Assembly (NCBI RefSeq): GCF_003473485.1
Contig: NC_053043.1
Coordinates: forward strand, 382,001-446,000
DNA length: 64,000 nt
Direction: 5' to 3'
DNA from: Medicago truncatula
Taxonomy: Eukaryota > Streptophyta > Magnoliopsida > Fabales > Fabaceae
Shown: positions 35,821 to 50,000 of the stretch, piece by piece
How positions within the stretch are numbered: position 1 is the stretch's first letter
Layout of the letters: each line of letters begins with the position of its first letter
Program-made: the position numbers and the translations under genes
Notes under the pieces: generated by a model
What the model was told of the DNA's origin: nothing
The model's database searches: none
The model's input: the letters and a program-made list of their open reading frames with translations, nothing else

Positions 35821-37421
35821 ATGTCTGAGCACAACATGTCGATGGCGGTAGATAGGATTGGAAGTTTACCAGACGAGATTCTGATTCACATTCTCTCTTT
35901 TGTTCCCACCAAACAAGCCTTTGTCACATCCATTCTTTCAAAGAGATGGACTCATCTATGGTGTTTTGTTCCCAATCTTGACTTCAGTGACACGAAACTT
36001 AAAAATGGCGAAGACAGTTCCCGCTTCAGCAACTTTGTCAACACCGTTTTTCACTCGCAAGATTGCTTTGGTTCTCATGCCATCAACAGTTTCATCCTCG
36101 ACATTGATCACTTTTTCTCTGGACTTCTCCCTTGTGGAACTTACTATATCAACGGATGGGTAGACATTTTGGTTGAACGCAAAGTTCAATATCTCAATCT
36201 CTATCTTCATGCTCCCGTTAATTGGGAAGAAACAATACCCCCTACGTTGCCTACTGCTATATTTACTAGTACAACCCTTGTTGTTCTCAAGCTATGTTGG
36301 TTCTTTATGGGTGTGGATTTTCCTTTTCCTTTTACTTTTCCCTCACTCAAAACCCTACATTTGAAAGACTTCTACTTCCATCAACAATCTGATTTTTTTA
36401 TGCTTCTAGATGGATGTCCAGTTCTTCAAGATCTTCAACTGTCTAATATAAACCGGGGCCATTTCGATTTCGCTTCTTTACTGTATTTAAGCAGCTCAAG
36501 ATTAAAAAATTTGAACAGAGCAGATATTATCGATTGTCATTGCATTTTTCCGATGAAATCGCTTTCAAATTTGGAGTTTCTACGTATACAACTATTGGAG
36601 GTTTGTTTCGTTATTATTGTTAGGCAAATGTTAACTTGTGCCTTCAAAGGGCATATGTTAAGGAACTCGTTATAGAAATAAACTTATCAAAAGTCGTGCA
36701 GTCAACTTCTCAAAAGTTAAATTACGATGTTTTGAATGCAAAGTTGCTTATTTTAGGTTCCTTAACATGTGCCCTTAGGGCACAAGTTAACATGACCCTT
36801 ATTATTATTATCAAATATTATGGTGCCTGCCAATGGAATGAAAATTTTATTTTTGGCGATTTTGCTTTATTTCTCATACTTTGTCTTTTATATAATTTAG
36901 TATGATCAGCCTAATGACTTCCCTACATTCCATAATTTGATCCATTTGGTGATCAACTACGACGGGGATATAGTTGTACAAGTGCTCCACCATTGCCCTA
37001 AGCTTCAAAATCTTGAACTTTATCGGGTTTGTTTGTTAAATTTAAGAATCATATTTGATTTATCTTTTCTTGACATACCTTTATTATGTATTGTTTTATT
37101 TTATCTGTATTATTATATTAACAGAAGTTACAAGGCTGTAATTGGGAGGATGAGTTCATTGAAGAAGATGATCAAGAAAATTGGGTGGATTCCGAATTTG
37201 TTCCACCTTGCTTTTCGTTAAACCTTACAACTTGCACTATTCGGGACTTCGCATTTGCAGGCCTACAACATTGTCACATTATGTTAGCAAAATTTATTCT
37301 AAAGAATGCAAGAGTTTTACGAACTATGACTATCTTGTGCAACAAGAAACAGTCTAAAGTAGAAAGACTATTATCCTCATGTCCAAGGGCTTCTACAACA
37401 TGTCAACTTTCAATTTATTGA
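35821..37421 (+). CDS. F-box/FBD/LRR protein
   Basis: Exons 35821-36600, 36901-37026 and 37125-37421 give 400 aa in phase 0 throughout. The start is the ATG of MSEHNMSMAVDRI; an upstream in-frame GTG is not used. The F-box at 12-50 reads IGSLPDEILIHILSFVPTKQ then AFVTSILSKRWTHLW. Leucine-rich repeats follow (LVVLKLCWFF, TFPSLKTLHLKDFYFH, LLDGCPVLQDLQLSN, LEFLRIQLLE), and the C-terminal FBD domain contains FVPPCFSLNLTTCTIRDFAF and MLAKFILKNARVLRTMTILC. F-box proteins bring substrates to SCF ubiquitin ligases; FBD members are a large, fast-evolving plant group with mostly unknown targets. Intron 1 carries a foldback MITE. A dead tandem copy lies 4.5 kb upstream. Confidence 0.93.
36622..36800. 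repeat. foldback MITE in F-box intron 1
   Basis: The left end 'aatgttaacttgtgccttca' with 'gggcatatgttaaggaa' pairs with the right end 'ttccttaacatgtgccctta' and 'gggcacaagttaacat'. The same terminal motif (TGTTAACTTGTG / GTTAACWAGTG) recurs at 58,330, 60,145 and 60,255, so the window has at least four related copies. Confidence 0.75.
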
Positions 37422-39127
37422 TATGAAAGTAGTGGTAGTTTCTTTATTCTGTCTTTTGCTTCAATATCTTCTACCAAGAAATTGTTGGATTTGGTCGTTT
37501 GATGCACTACGTGTTGTTATAAAGGTCATTGTAAACTTTCACCTTATGCTATGTTGATTTTAATTTGTTTTGAACGATAGTGTTTGAAATTTTATTTTTT
37601 TTATATTTTGCTTGATTGGGTAGTTCTTTCTTTATATTTCTTTAATTTGTTCTGAATGCATGTGACTAAACCATTATGTTTTTATCACAACCAGGAAGTT
37701 ATTAATATTAGCACCAATATGAGTTTTGAATGCATGTCTTATTTGAGAACTTTTTTTAATTTAGCACAAATATGAGCATGTTGTGTGTTGTTGTCATTGA
37801 GGTAACAATTGATTCATATCGTTTCTGTGAGTTTACTGTTGTTGGAACAGAAATTTGGAATTTGTGATTATTGGGTTTCAGTTTGAAGTTATGTTTTTGA
37901 GTAATTTGAAATGACAGTATGCTTAGAATATCTATTGAAATGTGTATGAATCTATTGTTAGAAAGAATTTTCATGAAATGTGTATAGTGTTCTTCAATAG
38001 AAGTCAACCGAACTAAACGAAGCATTGATTGATCCAACCCTGATGATGATTGAGCATATGGAAAATTTAGGAATCTCAAAATGGGGTTATTTTTTCTTCT
38101 AAGATGAGATTGTAGAGGCCATCAAAGTCATCTCTATTGCTAAAAAATTAGGAGGTTCGTGCTGGTACTTTGAATGGTTTTCAAACCCTCTTCTTTATTT
38201 AATTTCTTAAGTAGGATTGTTGTTTCCTTACCATGCAAGTACCCCTTATAGGTTAAGTACTCTGTGTAATTTTCTAATAAATTTTGATGTTAAAAAATAT
38301 ATATTTGAAGTCAAAAGAAGGAGGAAATCAAACCCCACTAAAACTATAGGTGACCAAATAAGAAAACCATAAAACTAAACATCAGCGTTACAACAAATCA
38401 AAAGAAGGAGGAAATCAAACCCCACTAAAAAACACATCCGGTACAACCAAAAAATAAAATCGGCTTTACTTAAAAGTCAGAATTTATAGTATTTGACTAT
38501 GATTATAGTCTTAAATATATTGTTAAATCAACTTTTATATAAACACATCCAAACATAAATCATTTTACATAACTTTTATCCAAAATCAATGTATTTCACA
38601 GAAAAACAATAAAAATTACTCAACCCAAAAGCTTCACTTCCAAAGCAATCAAAAAGTGTGTTTTTATCTTACCATTCTCAGCATCACATACTATACTAGA
38701 AATTGAAAAAATAAATAAAATCAAAGATAAAGGTGTGGGGTGAATCTTCCTTCCAGTTTAGGGTATGTTTGCAGAATTGACATGTGCTCCATTCCATTCA
38801 ACGGTCTCAGACACATGTACACTTGAACTTCTTCATGTTCATAGTACTATTAATTAAGACACCTACACCCAACTGTTTTGTCTCATTCCTTCAAGTTCAA
38901 CAACTACGTACTTTTGTCCCAACATGCAGAACATGGTCTATATTAGTGTGTGTGAGTGAGAGTTTTCATTTCAGTCTTAAACTAACTCACAATATTTCAC
39001 ATTTCATTTCATTACTATAAAGTAAACATTGAAAACCTCTATTCATTATTTCTCTCCACTCAACAATTAATACACACATTCAAACCTCTCTTCATTTTCT
39101 CTCTACTCAACGAAACAGCCATTAATT
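37422..39127. other. intergenic, F-box 3' flank and AT-rich DNA
   Basis: 37,560-37,950 matches the flank of the dead F-box copy. A 32-bp unit beginning 'aaaagaaggaggaaatcaaa' occurs twice at 38,311 and 38,398. The last 100 bp is probably the PEARLI-4 leader. No further gene. Confidence 0.5.
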
Positions 39128-41313
39128 ATGCCACCAAAAGTGGGAAGACCAAGGAATCAGAAAAGGAAGAACTTGGATGAAGAACATGTAAATATTTCAT
39201 CCACTCATTTCTTGTTTCCAAATGCATGCTTATGTAATAATGTATACATGCATGTTAATTTTTGTTTCTTATACTTGTATGCATATATGCATGATATGAA
39301 ATGAGATTGTCCTTGCAGCATTGTATCATTTGTGTGATTATAATGATTTTACAGTTTAATGGTTATACTCTAACAAGGTAAAATAATTTTATATTATGGT
39401 CAAACCAGAAACCCCTAATCTGCTATGTCATATAACTCATTCCAAAATAACTCTGTGATTTGGCAAAATACAAGATACTGGTTGGATGTCTTACACTGTC
39501 GGTGCATCTTTTATTTTCTCTTGATTTTAAAGGAGACGTTTATATTGGGAAAAAAACATGAACTTGATGAAATAACATGATTTTAAAGTTTATAAAAAAA
39601 AAAAAATAACAACTTTTTTTGGTTAACCGGTTGAAAATTAACATCTTTATGTGCAGGAAGAAAGTGTGAAACGAAAATTTCTTAAATATTGTACAACATG
39701 AACAAACTATATGTTAACTTTCAATACAACACTTTTGGTTGTCTATCTCAAAGCAAAACATCTTGATCTTCATCAATGTATATGCTTAGTACTCAATATC
39801 CATTTCACTATTGTGAATGTCAGTAGTATACAAACAGGATGTACAATGACATGTTTCTTAGGTTTCTCTAAAAAAAAAATATATATATGTTTGTGTTGTT
39901 GTCTGTTTAATCCTAACTTTCAACTTGTTGCCTTGTCTATATATTCAGTCCACGTCTTGGAAGTGCCCTGTCTATGTCAAAAGGGATTCAATTCTGAATT
40001 CCAAGATGATTATCGATCGCCGCCAGTCCTTGAGATCCTCCAAAAGGCTTAGTGAAACTGGAAAAACATCCCTGCCAATATCCTCAAGAGAACAGTCTTC
40101 TGCTTCTGATGGCAACCAACAACCTGATGATCGATCCAACACTATCAATTCTGTATGGAATAACATCCATTTTATCTTAGTTTTTTAGTGCAATATAATG
40201 TTCTGCCAAAATTCATCAAAATCTATGAGTTATAGTTTTATATCATTGTAGAGAGAGTAACTATATGCATATATGGAATTTTTAATATGAGATTTGGTGC
40301 AGGCATATCAAGTTCAAGGAGCAGGTTTTGATCAAGTACAATCCTGTTCAAGATACCTAGTAGCAGTTTCTCATCCTCTCACACTGGAACCAGATTTGGG
40401 ACATGATGCTGAAAATGTGGAAAATTCAATGGTAGCTATACCAGTGAAGGTGGAGGAACTAGGTGAGGCTGAAATGTCATTGTCCAATGGTTCAAATCAA
40501 ATGGCTGAACAAAATAATTTTGAAACAGAAAGTGACCCTCTTGAGCAGGAGGCATTGGCAGGGGAAATTCAAGCCTCGAAAAAGTTTGATGAAATAAGTA
40601 ATAAGAATACTAGGAAGTGTATTTCAAGGGCTGGATGTTCATCCCCGTCCTTTAGCCTCAAACTAACTGCAATGGCGGAAGAGGAAGATGATGATGAGCT
40701 TGATTCCGAAATACAAAGCCGGCCTAAGGACAATATTAAAGAATATCAAATAAAGTCGGAACATATGCCGGTATTAAGAAAAATCATCGGCAAGCATGGA
40801 GATATTGTGAAGAACTGCACGACAAAGTTTGTGAAGTTCCGTTCATTGTTCTTGGAGGCAATTTGTGAAATCATAGCAGAGTTGGACAAAAAGAATGCTA
40901 GTATTGCTAACATCTCAAGCAAAAACCTGGAAAAGAAGATTGACGTCGTGAGTTATATAAAAAACCAGAACGTGGATGTTGAATGGCTTCACAGCAGGCT
41001 AACTGAGATACTTGAGGCAAGGCGAATTCTTAAGCAGACTTGCAAGCTGATACAGGAAACAGACAGCGTTAGGATGGTGACTGAAGCTGCTGAAAGAGAT
41101 TTGAACAAATGGGAAGCAAGGAAGGAGGAACTGACAGAGAAGGTTAAAGAAATATTTCATGAATTGAAAGAAGCAACTGATAAGGAAGCTGATTGCAAAG
41201 AAAGATTGGTTAGAGCGCACAATGAGTCTACCAAGATATCTCAAATAGTCAAAGATGCCAAATCTAAAGTCAGACGATTTCTTGACTGCTCACTTATTGA
41301 TGATTTGCTTTAG
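39128..41313 (+). CDS. PEARLI-4 (phospholipase-like) domain protein with AT-hook-like N-terminus
   Basis: Exons 39128-39187, 39949-40152 and 40303-41313 give 424 aa. Exon 1 alone encodes MPPKVGRPRNQKRKNLDEEH, whose GRPR core resembles an AT hook. Exon 2 adds a basic, Ser-rich linker. The acidic middle is followed by the PEARLI-4 domain at about 230-420: MPVLRKIIGKHGDIVKNCTT, FRSLFLEAICEIIAELDKKN, VDVEWLHSRLTEILEARRIL, and a coiled coil (LNKWEARKEELTEKVKEIF). The name 'phospholipase-like' is historical, and I see no phospholipase catalytic motif. Function is unknown. The domain is all-helical and plant-specific. Confidence 0.88.
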
Positions 41314-44043
41314 TATGTTGCAATTTCATCTCCTTTTCTTCTTGTTTCATACTACTGGTTTATGATTTCTCTTTCTCAGTGCACTTAGAACTGTTATGAT
41401 TTTAAGACTATGTTGTTTCCCGACTCATGCATGACTTGAACACTTACTTGTGGAAATTTGGTCGTAAATGTGTAAGATTATAACAAAGTATTTATGCATG
41501 GTGATTTGAATCTTCATATGAATGTGCCTTATACATTTGCTTAAATGATGGGCATGATTGATCATTAAAAATGTTTGCATGAGATGATTGGTATATTTAT
41601 TTAAACAAATTAACCATTGTGTTATAGGAGTCCCACTCTTCCTCGAAGGTATGTGGGAAAATTAAATCTATGCAGAATAAAGTAAAAAAACAATCTAGTG
41701 AGCATTGAGGTTCTTGAGTAGTTGTTTTGTAAAGCTTTGTTGGGCTGATAAAGTCTAATCATCATCTGGTTTGACAATCTATCAGAACATGTAATGGAAA
41801 TTGATTATTCTCTTGCAGCTAGAGAACAGATACTAATAAAACTTCTGCTGTTTATTGAATAGAACATATTGCTTAATTCTGAATAAGATGTGGAAATAAT
41901 CTTAACTCAAAATAAATCATGATTTATTAGTTAGAGGGTGTTATCTATATCTTTTTGGTTCATAACCATAACGTTTTAGACAGTGATCCTTGTGAGAGAA
42001 GAGCATAATCTTGGATTACACATTTGCAATCCTCCATTGATTGTGCTTTAGGAAATGTTTACAAGAAAAGTAACACACCTTTTGCATTGCATGTATATGG
42101 TAGATGACAGAAACCCTTCAAGCACAGTCAAAGATAAAAATAAAATAACCTTATGTATCATGCTTATCCAATCCAATTGAAAGAAACCAAGTTAGGATAT
42201 TTGATTCCTTTAGCAACACTCCTTTACTCTGCTCAACAAGTTCAAACCACACCAAATTTTCAATTACCTGGTTCTGTTGACAGCAACCAGAACCAAACCA
42301 TCCATAGAACCTTTCTTGATTAAAATAAAAGATTGAACTTTGAGAATGAACAGCTTCTACCTGCTTCAACTGCACCAGTTGATCTAGCTACCTTGTGAAA
42401 TTGCTATACTCGTATAAAGTAAACTATCCATGTTGTTAAAATAATGCCTCCAGAGTGCCCTCTGCTTCATCATGCAAGATATCATTCTAGCTTATACTAA
42501 AACCAACTTCACTAACAAGCATATTTAAACAGACAAAGAAACAACAACCAAGTAGATAACTAGCAAGCATAATAAGTTAAACACTCTTTACAATGCCCAA
42601 AATATCTTTATTAGCATTACTTGAAAAGTAGGTGCAAAATGAGAAGACCAAGAGACCTATCTGTTTAAGAAATAATAACAAAGCAAACCATGAATAAAAC
42701 CCACCAATTGTAGGAACAGTAGATATAACTTCTCCAATGTGGAGCTTGTACAATATAGTTGTTTTCTGGAAAAATCAAGACCAAGCATGACAATCTGAAC
42801 GTCGTTTTCCTTCCAAAAATAAATCTGAACAACGATTTGATTGCAAATAAAGCTATATTAACAATTTAGGATAGCAGGTGATAAAACTCTATTCTTCCTA
42901 ATCCTAGGTACAAGTTGATAACCAGGCAAGAATATCAGCATTATTAGGGGAGTATGTTTTTTTCTAGGAACACTCCAAATAATCCGGTTACACCCAAAAT
43001 ATATTTCAAAATTAATCATAGTACTGAATTTGTTCTTGATCATATAAATCTTGCAAACCCTCCTTTTCGTCTTTCAATCTAACTCTTCACCTCTTTCTCA
43101 CAAAAACTAGTGCTAGTGCGAGCAAGTATTTACGGAGCTTTTAAACACCTAATGCTAAAAACATAAATAGAAAAGCTAGTACAACAACATTGGTGCTACA
43201 AGGAAGGACAGGTACATGTAAGGTTCTTGTTCTTCTGCGTATGCATGTGGCTGGCTAATTCAATAACAATTTGTGCGACCCCAAAACATTAACTGCAATT
43301 GAATCCAAACAACCCTCCCCTCATAGCAAATAAATTGTCACAGGTTATTGTTTTTGTTGAACTGTTGCAGGTGAAGGGAAGAGGGAAAGAATAGTCAGTC
43401 GGGTCACTACTGCCAAACAGAACTCTACATTTGAAGTGTGCAGTGAACTTTCAAAAGCAAGCACCGTGTCATGGAGATTTCTAACGGGAAATAGAATGTA
43501 CACAAAAATGGCACAATTCTACAGGTCTTTTGGATTTATTTATTTTTCATTCAAATCGTATTTCATGCTACTTATTTTTTTTAAGCGTATAAAAGTACTA
43601 AATACGAAATACCAAAATCAGCAAAGCCAAATATTACGAAAAAATTGTACAATGGCGTTATGAAAGTAAAATGACCAATCATGATCAATTAATTACCATA
43701 CCAACTCCACGTCACATTTCTCAGAAAGAAAAACATCCATCGGATTTCTTAAAATTGATATCTAATAGTTGTATATATGCTACATCTAAATTACAGTTCT
43801 ATTTCAAGTAAGCTACAAATTCCTGGCATTTCAACTTCAAAGAAATAAATGTGATGTTCAGAAAACAAACTCAAACAATTTCCCATAAACAAAACTATAG
43901 ACAGAAACTCCCCTACCCCTTAATTTGGGACAACAGTGGCTTCAGCTTTCTGTTTAACAATTGGGGAACAAAATTGGGGATAGAGTTACGGGCTTCTTCT
44001 TAGATGTCATTAGACTATCATGCATGAATTTATCAAAATATTT
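41314..44043. other. intergenic between PEARLI-4 and BOP1 genes
   Basis: No gene supported. A plausible acceptor ('gaactgttgcag' at 43,360) precedes a short open stretch (43,376-43,660), but the frame carries stops and has no recognisable domain. A minus-strand frame at 42,151-42,375 (EAVHSQSSIFYFNQERFYGW) is likewise unsupported. Confidence 0.4.
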
Positions 44044-47000
44044 TTATTGGTGACAGTAAAGTTTAATCATCTTGTCAGCCCCAGCTGTAAATAACCAGGG
44101 TTGCCTGGGGTGAAACTTGCAGTCCAATATTCCTGCAGTGCAAATAAACTTAAGAGGTAAGATAAAAATGTCTTATTCAATTGAACTAAATCCTGTACAA
44201 AAATGAATATCAACTTTGGTCAACGCTCATCTCCAAACCATGATATTGACTTCTAAAAGAGGCTCTTCTAGAAGAGAAACACCAAATATCAGACAATATT
44301 TTAACCAAGTTAACAAAATCACAAACAGAAGTCTCACCTCTCCCATTTGAATTTGCATGGCCCCGTAGAATTTCCAAAGGAACAATAAGAGGATTTTTAT
44401 TGAGATCAGAATAAACCATTCCGTGAAAAACATATGCAGTGCAGTCATCTGAGCACGAAGCAAACAAGGGATATGAACGATGAAAGACAACATTGTTAAT
44501 ATCTTTTGGATGACACCTGCAATGACATCAACTTGTTATAAAAAATCTGTGGCATGACATCAAATGCAGACAGTGATGTTTCTTATCCAAATTGCTGCCA
44601 ATCAAATAAACAACAGCTCATTTTTTAGGTACTGGAGAAGTTCACCAAGATGCAGGCAAAGCATGCTCACTTGGTTTGTTCCCACTCCTTTTTAGTAGTC
44701 TTTTTTCAAAGAATAGTGTTTCCCGGGACATGGGTACAGTCTAAATCCAAAATGAATATAGATAGACGTATTTAGAAGACAACACTAATCTCACCATAAA
44801 TTAAAGGAAAAATAAATACAAAGTCAAACTTAAGGCTTGCTAGGTTTATGTTCTCATTTGTGTTTACTTCTAATTCTAATTACAAATATGTTGGCTTTTA
44901 ATTTCGTTTCTTTAATCTTGTCTCAACAGTTGAACTCGCAGTTGTGTGACCTTCCGCTGAAAGGTCACATGTATAACGACCTTTTTTATCATTCAAATAA
45001 AGGTAAAATACAATAGACAGAACCCTCCCCTAAACTCTGCAATGGCGATAACTATACAGCAATCAGTTCCTCATTTTTCAAAGATTTGTACACAATAATT
45101 AAAACAATAAAAAAAAGTCAAGGTTTCTTATACAGAACTTTGGAATTGGAAACAAACAAAGTAAAAAAAAAAAGGTGGCAGTTGTGAAATTAAGGATTTA
45201 AATAATGAAAATGATAACCATGATGCAAGATCAACAGAAAAGTTAACGTTCATTTGCATTGATAGCACATGGTGTATAATTTAATCTGCATAGGGCACTC
45301 TGGCAAAACAGGATGTCATGAGTTTTAGAATTGCTTTCAATTAACTACAAGAAAATACTTACTTAAGAACTTTATATGGTTTAGACGAAAGGTCCATATC
45401 AAACCAACAAAGCTTTCCTTCTTTGCTCCCCACAATTAAATTATCACCTGCATGGAATGTGTGTACAGACACAGTTATTATGAATGATTTAGTGCATTTA
45501 TGAATCGAAGAAAACTGATAACAATTTAATTTCATCATAACTAATAACAATACCTCCAGGATGGACTGCAATTGACGAGGCTTCTTTGAGACCGGTATCA
45601 AGCTTTTTTATTTGTTTAGACTTCAATAAATCAAACACACGAACAGTCTTCTTTGTACAAATAAAGAAGATGGAACGAGATGGATGGAAGGTTGATCTAA
45701 CAGCAAGTCCATGTAACTTGAAAGGAAGTTTTTGTGAGAGTTTCTTGGACAACTGGTGAATCAGAACTGATCTTGATTCACGTAAAGAATATGTTAAGGA
45801 AACATTAAATCTATCCCAAGTTTAAAATTGTATGCCTCATTAATTTTCCTTAAGATAAAAAATCAGCTAAAAGTTGCTAATCAAGAACCAGTTTAAAATA
45901 TTGTTTATATAAGGTCAATGACTAAACTATTCACACAGTAAACACAGACACCGATGGAGCAGATCTTACATGAAATGAGGGGGGTCGCATGACGATAACA
46001 GCTCACTAGATAAAAGGTCATTAAATGTGTCAAAAGTCAGTGATGACTCGTGCCATGTTGAAAGACATAAAGACTACTACTGAGGTATGATGCAGTAACA
46101 TACATGTGCAATGATAAGTATGTGAGCCTTTAAGTGCATTATTGTTATTTCAACGGAAAAAATGATATAAAAGATATTAATACTGTATGAACATGTATCA
46201 TCGCATTCAAATATGTAACTACTATTATTATCAGCTAATAAAGGATATCCGCTGGCATCACTGTTGAAAAGTAGTCACCTTTCCGGTGCCATTCCACAGA
46301 AGTAACATTCTGCATGAATACATCCACTAACGTTCAATATAAATACTTAAAATTTCAAACAACGAGAAAACCTAACTAGAAATGGAGACAAGTAAATACC
46401 TTTAAATGCCTTAACCTTATACCATCATGTTTATCATCTTTAAGCCAGCGTACACTAGGTGCTTTCTTGCCTGCAAACACAAGCGTGGTTAGGAAATAAC
46501 AGAACAAACTAGCTGGCCTGCTTTTCTATAATTAAAATTTTAGTTGGGGTTATATGTTAACATGGGAGTTAGAACCTCTTAGAGCCTTCTTCTGGATCGA
46601 TGTTCATATTAAAACGAAAGAAAGAAGTAAGAACAAAACTTACCAGTCTCATCTGATGCTTCTGGTGAATCAATCAAGAGAAGCTCCTTGATCCTTTGCT
46701 GTTCTTCTTCATCACCCAAGCCAGTGTTTAACAGAAGTACATCGTGTCCCCTAAATGGAAGATTCAACATCGATTTATGGTCAAAATCAAGTCACGTGTA
46801 TATCAAAAAGGAAAACTTCAAGATTTTATATACAATAAAATATATATGTTTATAATCAAGGAAACCAGACTTACGCAGAGACGGCCACAATATGAATATC
46901 AGACAGAGGATTCCAAGTAACACAGTTCACAGCTTCACCAATCTCCCACTGTCTCAGACATCTGCCAGTTTCAACCTCCCAGACACGGACAGTTCCATCA

Positions 47001-50000
47001 CTTGAACCTTCACAAAATCCAATTAAGTGATGATACCGACCTCCACTGTTTAATCAAAACCAAAATATTCGCTATTAACATCAATATACCTGAAGCCATC
47101 CACTGCCCTGAAGCTTCAATAGAAATTGATGTAACTGCACCTTCGTGGCCTTTATATTCGATATAGCATGTTATGGGGTAAGGTTTAAGCTCCTTTTTAT
47201 TTGGAAGCTTTGGCTTTAAAGATTCAGGATCAATATTAAGCTGGACATAGGAGAAAAACAAGATGTAAATGAATTATGCCAGATATGAAACACACATGCA
47301 CAATACTAATGTAAGTAAAAAGAACATTTCAATTGACAAATAAGAACATTTGACATGCAGAGAAAAAATCAGTAATCAGTAAATCAGTTCTTTAGTACGG
47401 ATATTCACTCACACGTTTTCTTCGAACTCGAGGGCACAAGTACAAATCCAAACAGCGTTCGAAACTTTCCTTCATAGCATTCTCATACGCAGGGATGCTT
47501 CTCATAGATGTAAACCTGGCAATTGAAATGTATTATTTCAATTGCATAAGAGAGACAGAGCCAAAAATATTTACCATGAAAGCACAGTACCTTTGTGGGA
47601 TAAACTTAGGGCGGTCTTCTTCATACATCAATTGATATGAATTAATCTCTTCTTGGGTTGGAATATACTCTAAAGGAGGATTATATGACTCATCATGGCC
47701 TGAGAAGCAAAATGAAGTTATTAACATCAAAGGTACCGAAAAAGAAAAGGTAATATTATACTGAACTAAAAAATTCAAGTCACGTTTAATACCAGGAAGT
47801 TTCTGCTTTGGTGCAGGAATGTAAGCCAAATGATTTGCTTTTTCTGTCAAACCAGAATCATCTTCCCACAAGAGATATGAATCATCCTCCTTCTTTGGCT
47901 TGTCAAAAGTTATTGTTCCATTGCGAATTCCTCTAACATACTGCACAACCTGTAGAAAGTAGAACATAGAAGTAGATGATTGATAAGAGAAATCAATTTG
48001 CTTTACCTAAATAATCTCTACCTAATTGACTTATTTCAAATTATGTGCAAAATGTGAATGAAGAAATAGTTACCTTTTTAGCTTCCCACTTTGAAGGAAT
48101 GAACCTTCGTTTGGGTTCGGGTGCGTTAGACAATGGATGCTTGGCATCATCCCATTTGAACCAATCAACATAATCCTGCACATTACAAAACAGATATGCA
48201 TTAAGGAATTACGCATGCTAATTGAGTTTCAAAACTTATATTATCACTCAAAGAAAGAAAGAAAGAAAGAAAGAAATGAAAGAAAGAAAGTAAATACAGA
48301 CCGGATGTGGATCAAAGTCAGAATGTGGTGCCTTATTCTGCATTAGTTTGCGGACCATTTTGATTTCATCTTTTGTCAACACCACTTCCTCATCATTGTA
48401 CTCATCAAAGACCTTCCGCCTAAATGATCAAGAATAAAAGCAAATCAATGATATTTTCTAGAAAGAAAAGTCAACCATTGTGAAATAATATCACAATAGG
48501 AGTCAAGCGAAGACAAACCAAACTATAACATTGAAACCGACTGAAAAATTTAAAAAACTAAAATCATGACTATTTTGGAGATCAGGAATCTATGGTTGAT
48601 GGTGAAAATAAAATATGACATGTACACTGAAAGAAATACGAAAAAAAGTAAAAACAAATTGGTCCCGATTTTTAAACTTCACATCCTGAAATTTCTAAAA
48701 ATATTGTTGGTACACTGGACTCTTTATACAATAACAACAACAACAACAATGTCAACTGGATGATCCAATTATGTTCCTAAGACAAATTATTCAATGATGC
48801 TATCGATTTCTAGATTCTTTATAATAGCCTAACATGGGTCTTTCTTGGTCTACCTCTATCTGCAATTATCAGACTATCCTATATGTAATCAACTCTTCAA
48901 CTGGAGCCTATATTGATCCTCCTCTCATGTGTCCGAGTTATTTTAGGTGTAGCTCAGCAACTTTTCATCCATCATTGTTTTTTTGGTAAACATTTATTGT
49001 ATTGAAAATGATTCTCTACAAATTATTTATATATCTCACTCACCGACAAATATAGGCTAGGTACATACAATTGTATTTTTCACTATTGTCTATTTGACTT
49101 TCCTAACTGACCTACCAAGTACTGCTTCCTTTTATATATGAGTAGAAGTTTCTTTTAGTCTTGACTCTTCATTTTTAAGAGAAAAGGACACTGGTAATTT
49201 GGATTTCAATAGAGATAAGTGTAAACGAAAGTATCAAGAATTAGTGAGATATATGAGGCCAGATTTCTACATCATCATTCAGTTTAAAACTGCACATCCA
49301 TGTTAATATGTGGGGACTGGGGACAGAGTTCAAGATCATTATCATCAAATGATGTGAACAGGCAGAACAAAGCACATGACTCTAACTCTAAATGTGGTAC
49401 GTACTATAAGTAAAAAATTAAAAAAAACATCCCAAGTACAAGAAACACAGATAGAGTATCATCCATCAAAGGTTGTATGTAAATCCTCTTAGCGACCAAA
49501 AAAAAAACTTGACACCAACAAATGCTCTCAAAATCTATATACCGTCTAAAAAGACCAATGTATTACAAATATATGCATCCTATTAACAATCTACACACTT
49601 GGAGAGAAAGAGATACAAAGCATTCTAAATAAAACTTTAGACTTCAAAAGTTATAGAAGACACACTTGTATGTACCTTAGCTTGTATGTGTCAGTGAGTA
49701 CAAAAGGAATGCAATAATGAAAATGGAAATAGAGACAACAAGTTAATATAGATATATGAAACTAACCAATTCTTAGAATCATCAACATTTGCAAGAAAGG
49801 AACCCAATTTGTCTTCCCTTTCTTTCTTCTTAATCTTCTTCCCCTTGATGTCATATCCAATATGGGGTTCATCCTCATACCACTTCAAAGGGACCTCTCC
49901 AATGGTATTCCGAGGAGCCACCTACGGAAAAAGGAAACGCAGAGCAATCAAATTCAAGTCCATAGTAATATAAATGGGAATTGATTACAACAAATAATTA

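Noticed and set aside
44210-44493. Second minus-strand frame beside the BOP1 exon
   Set aside because: Only the frame with [15 protein letters not shown] fits the WD40 and the splice phases.
45782-46248. Ordinary GT-AG intron for this BOP1 interval
   Set aside because: No GT-AG pair near the borders keeps the frame and the conserved MPAGESR sequence.
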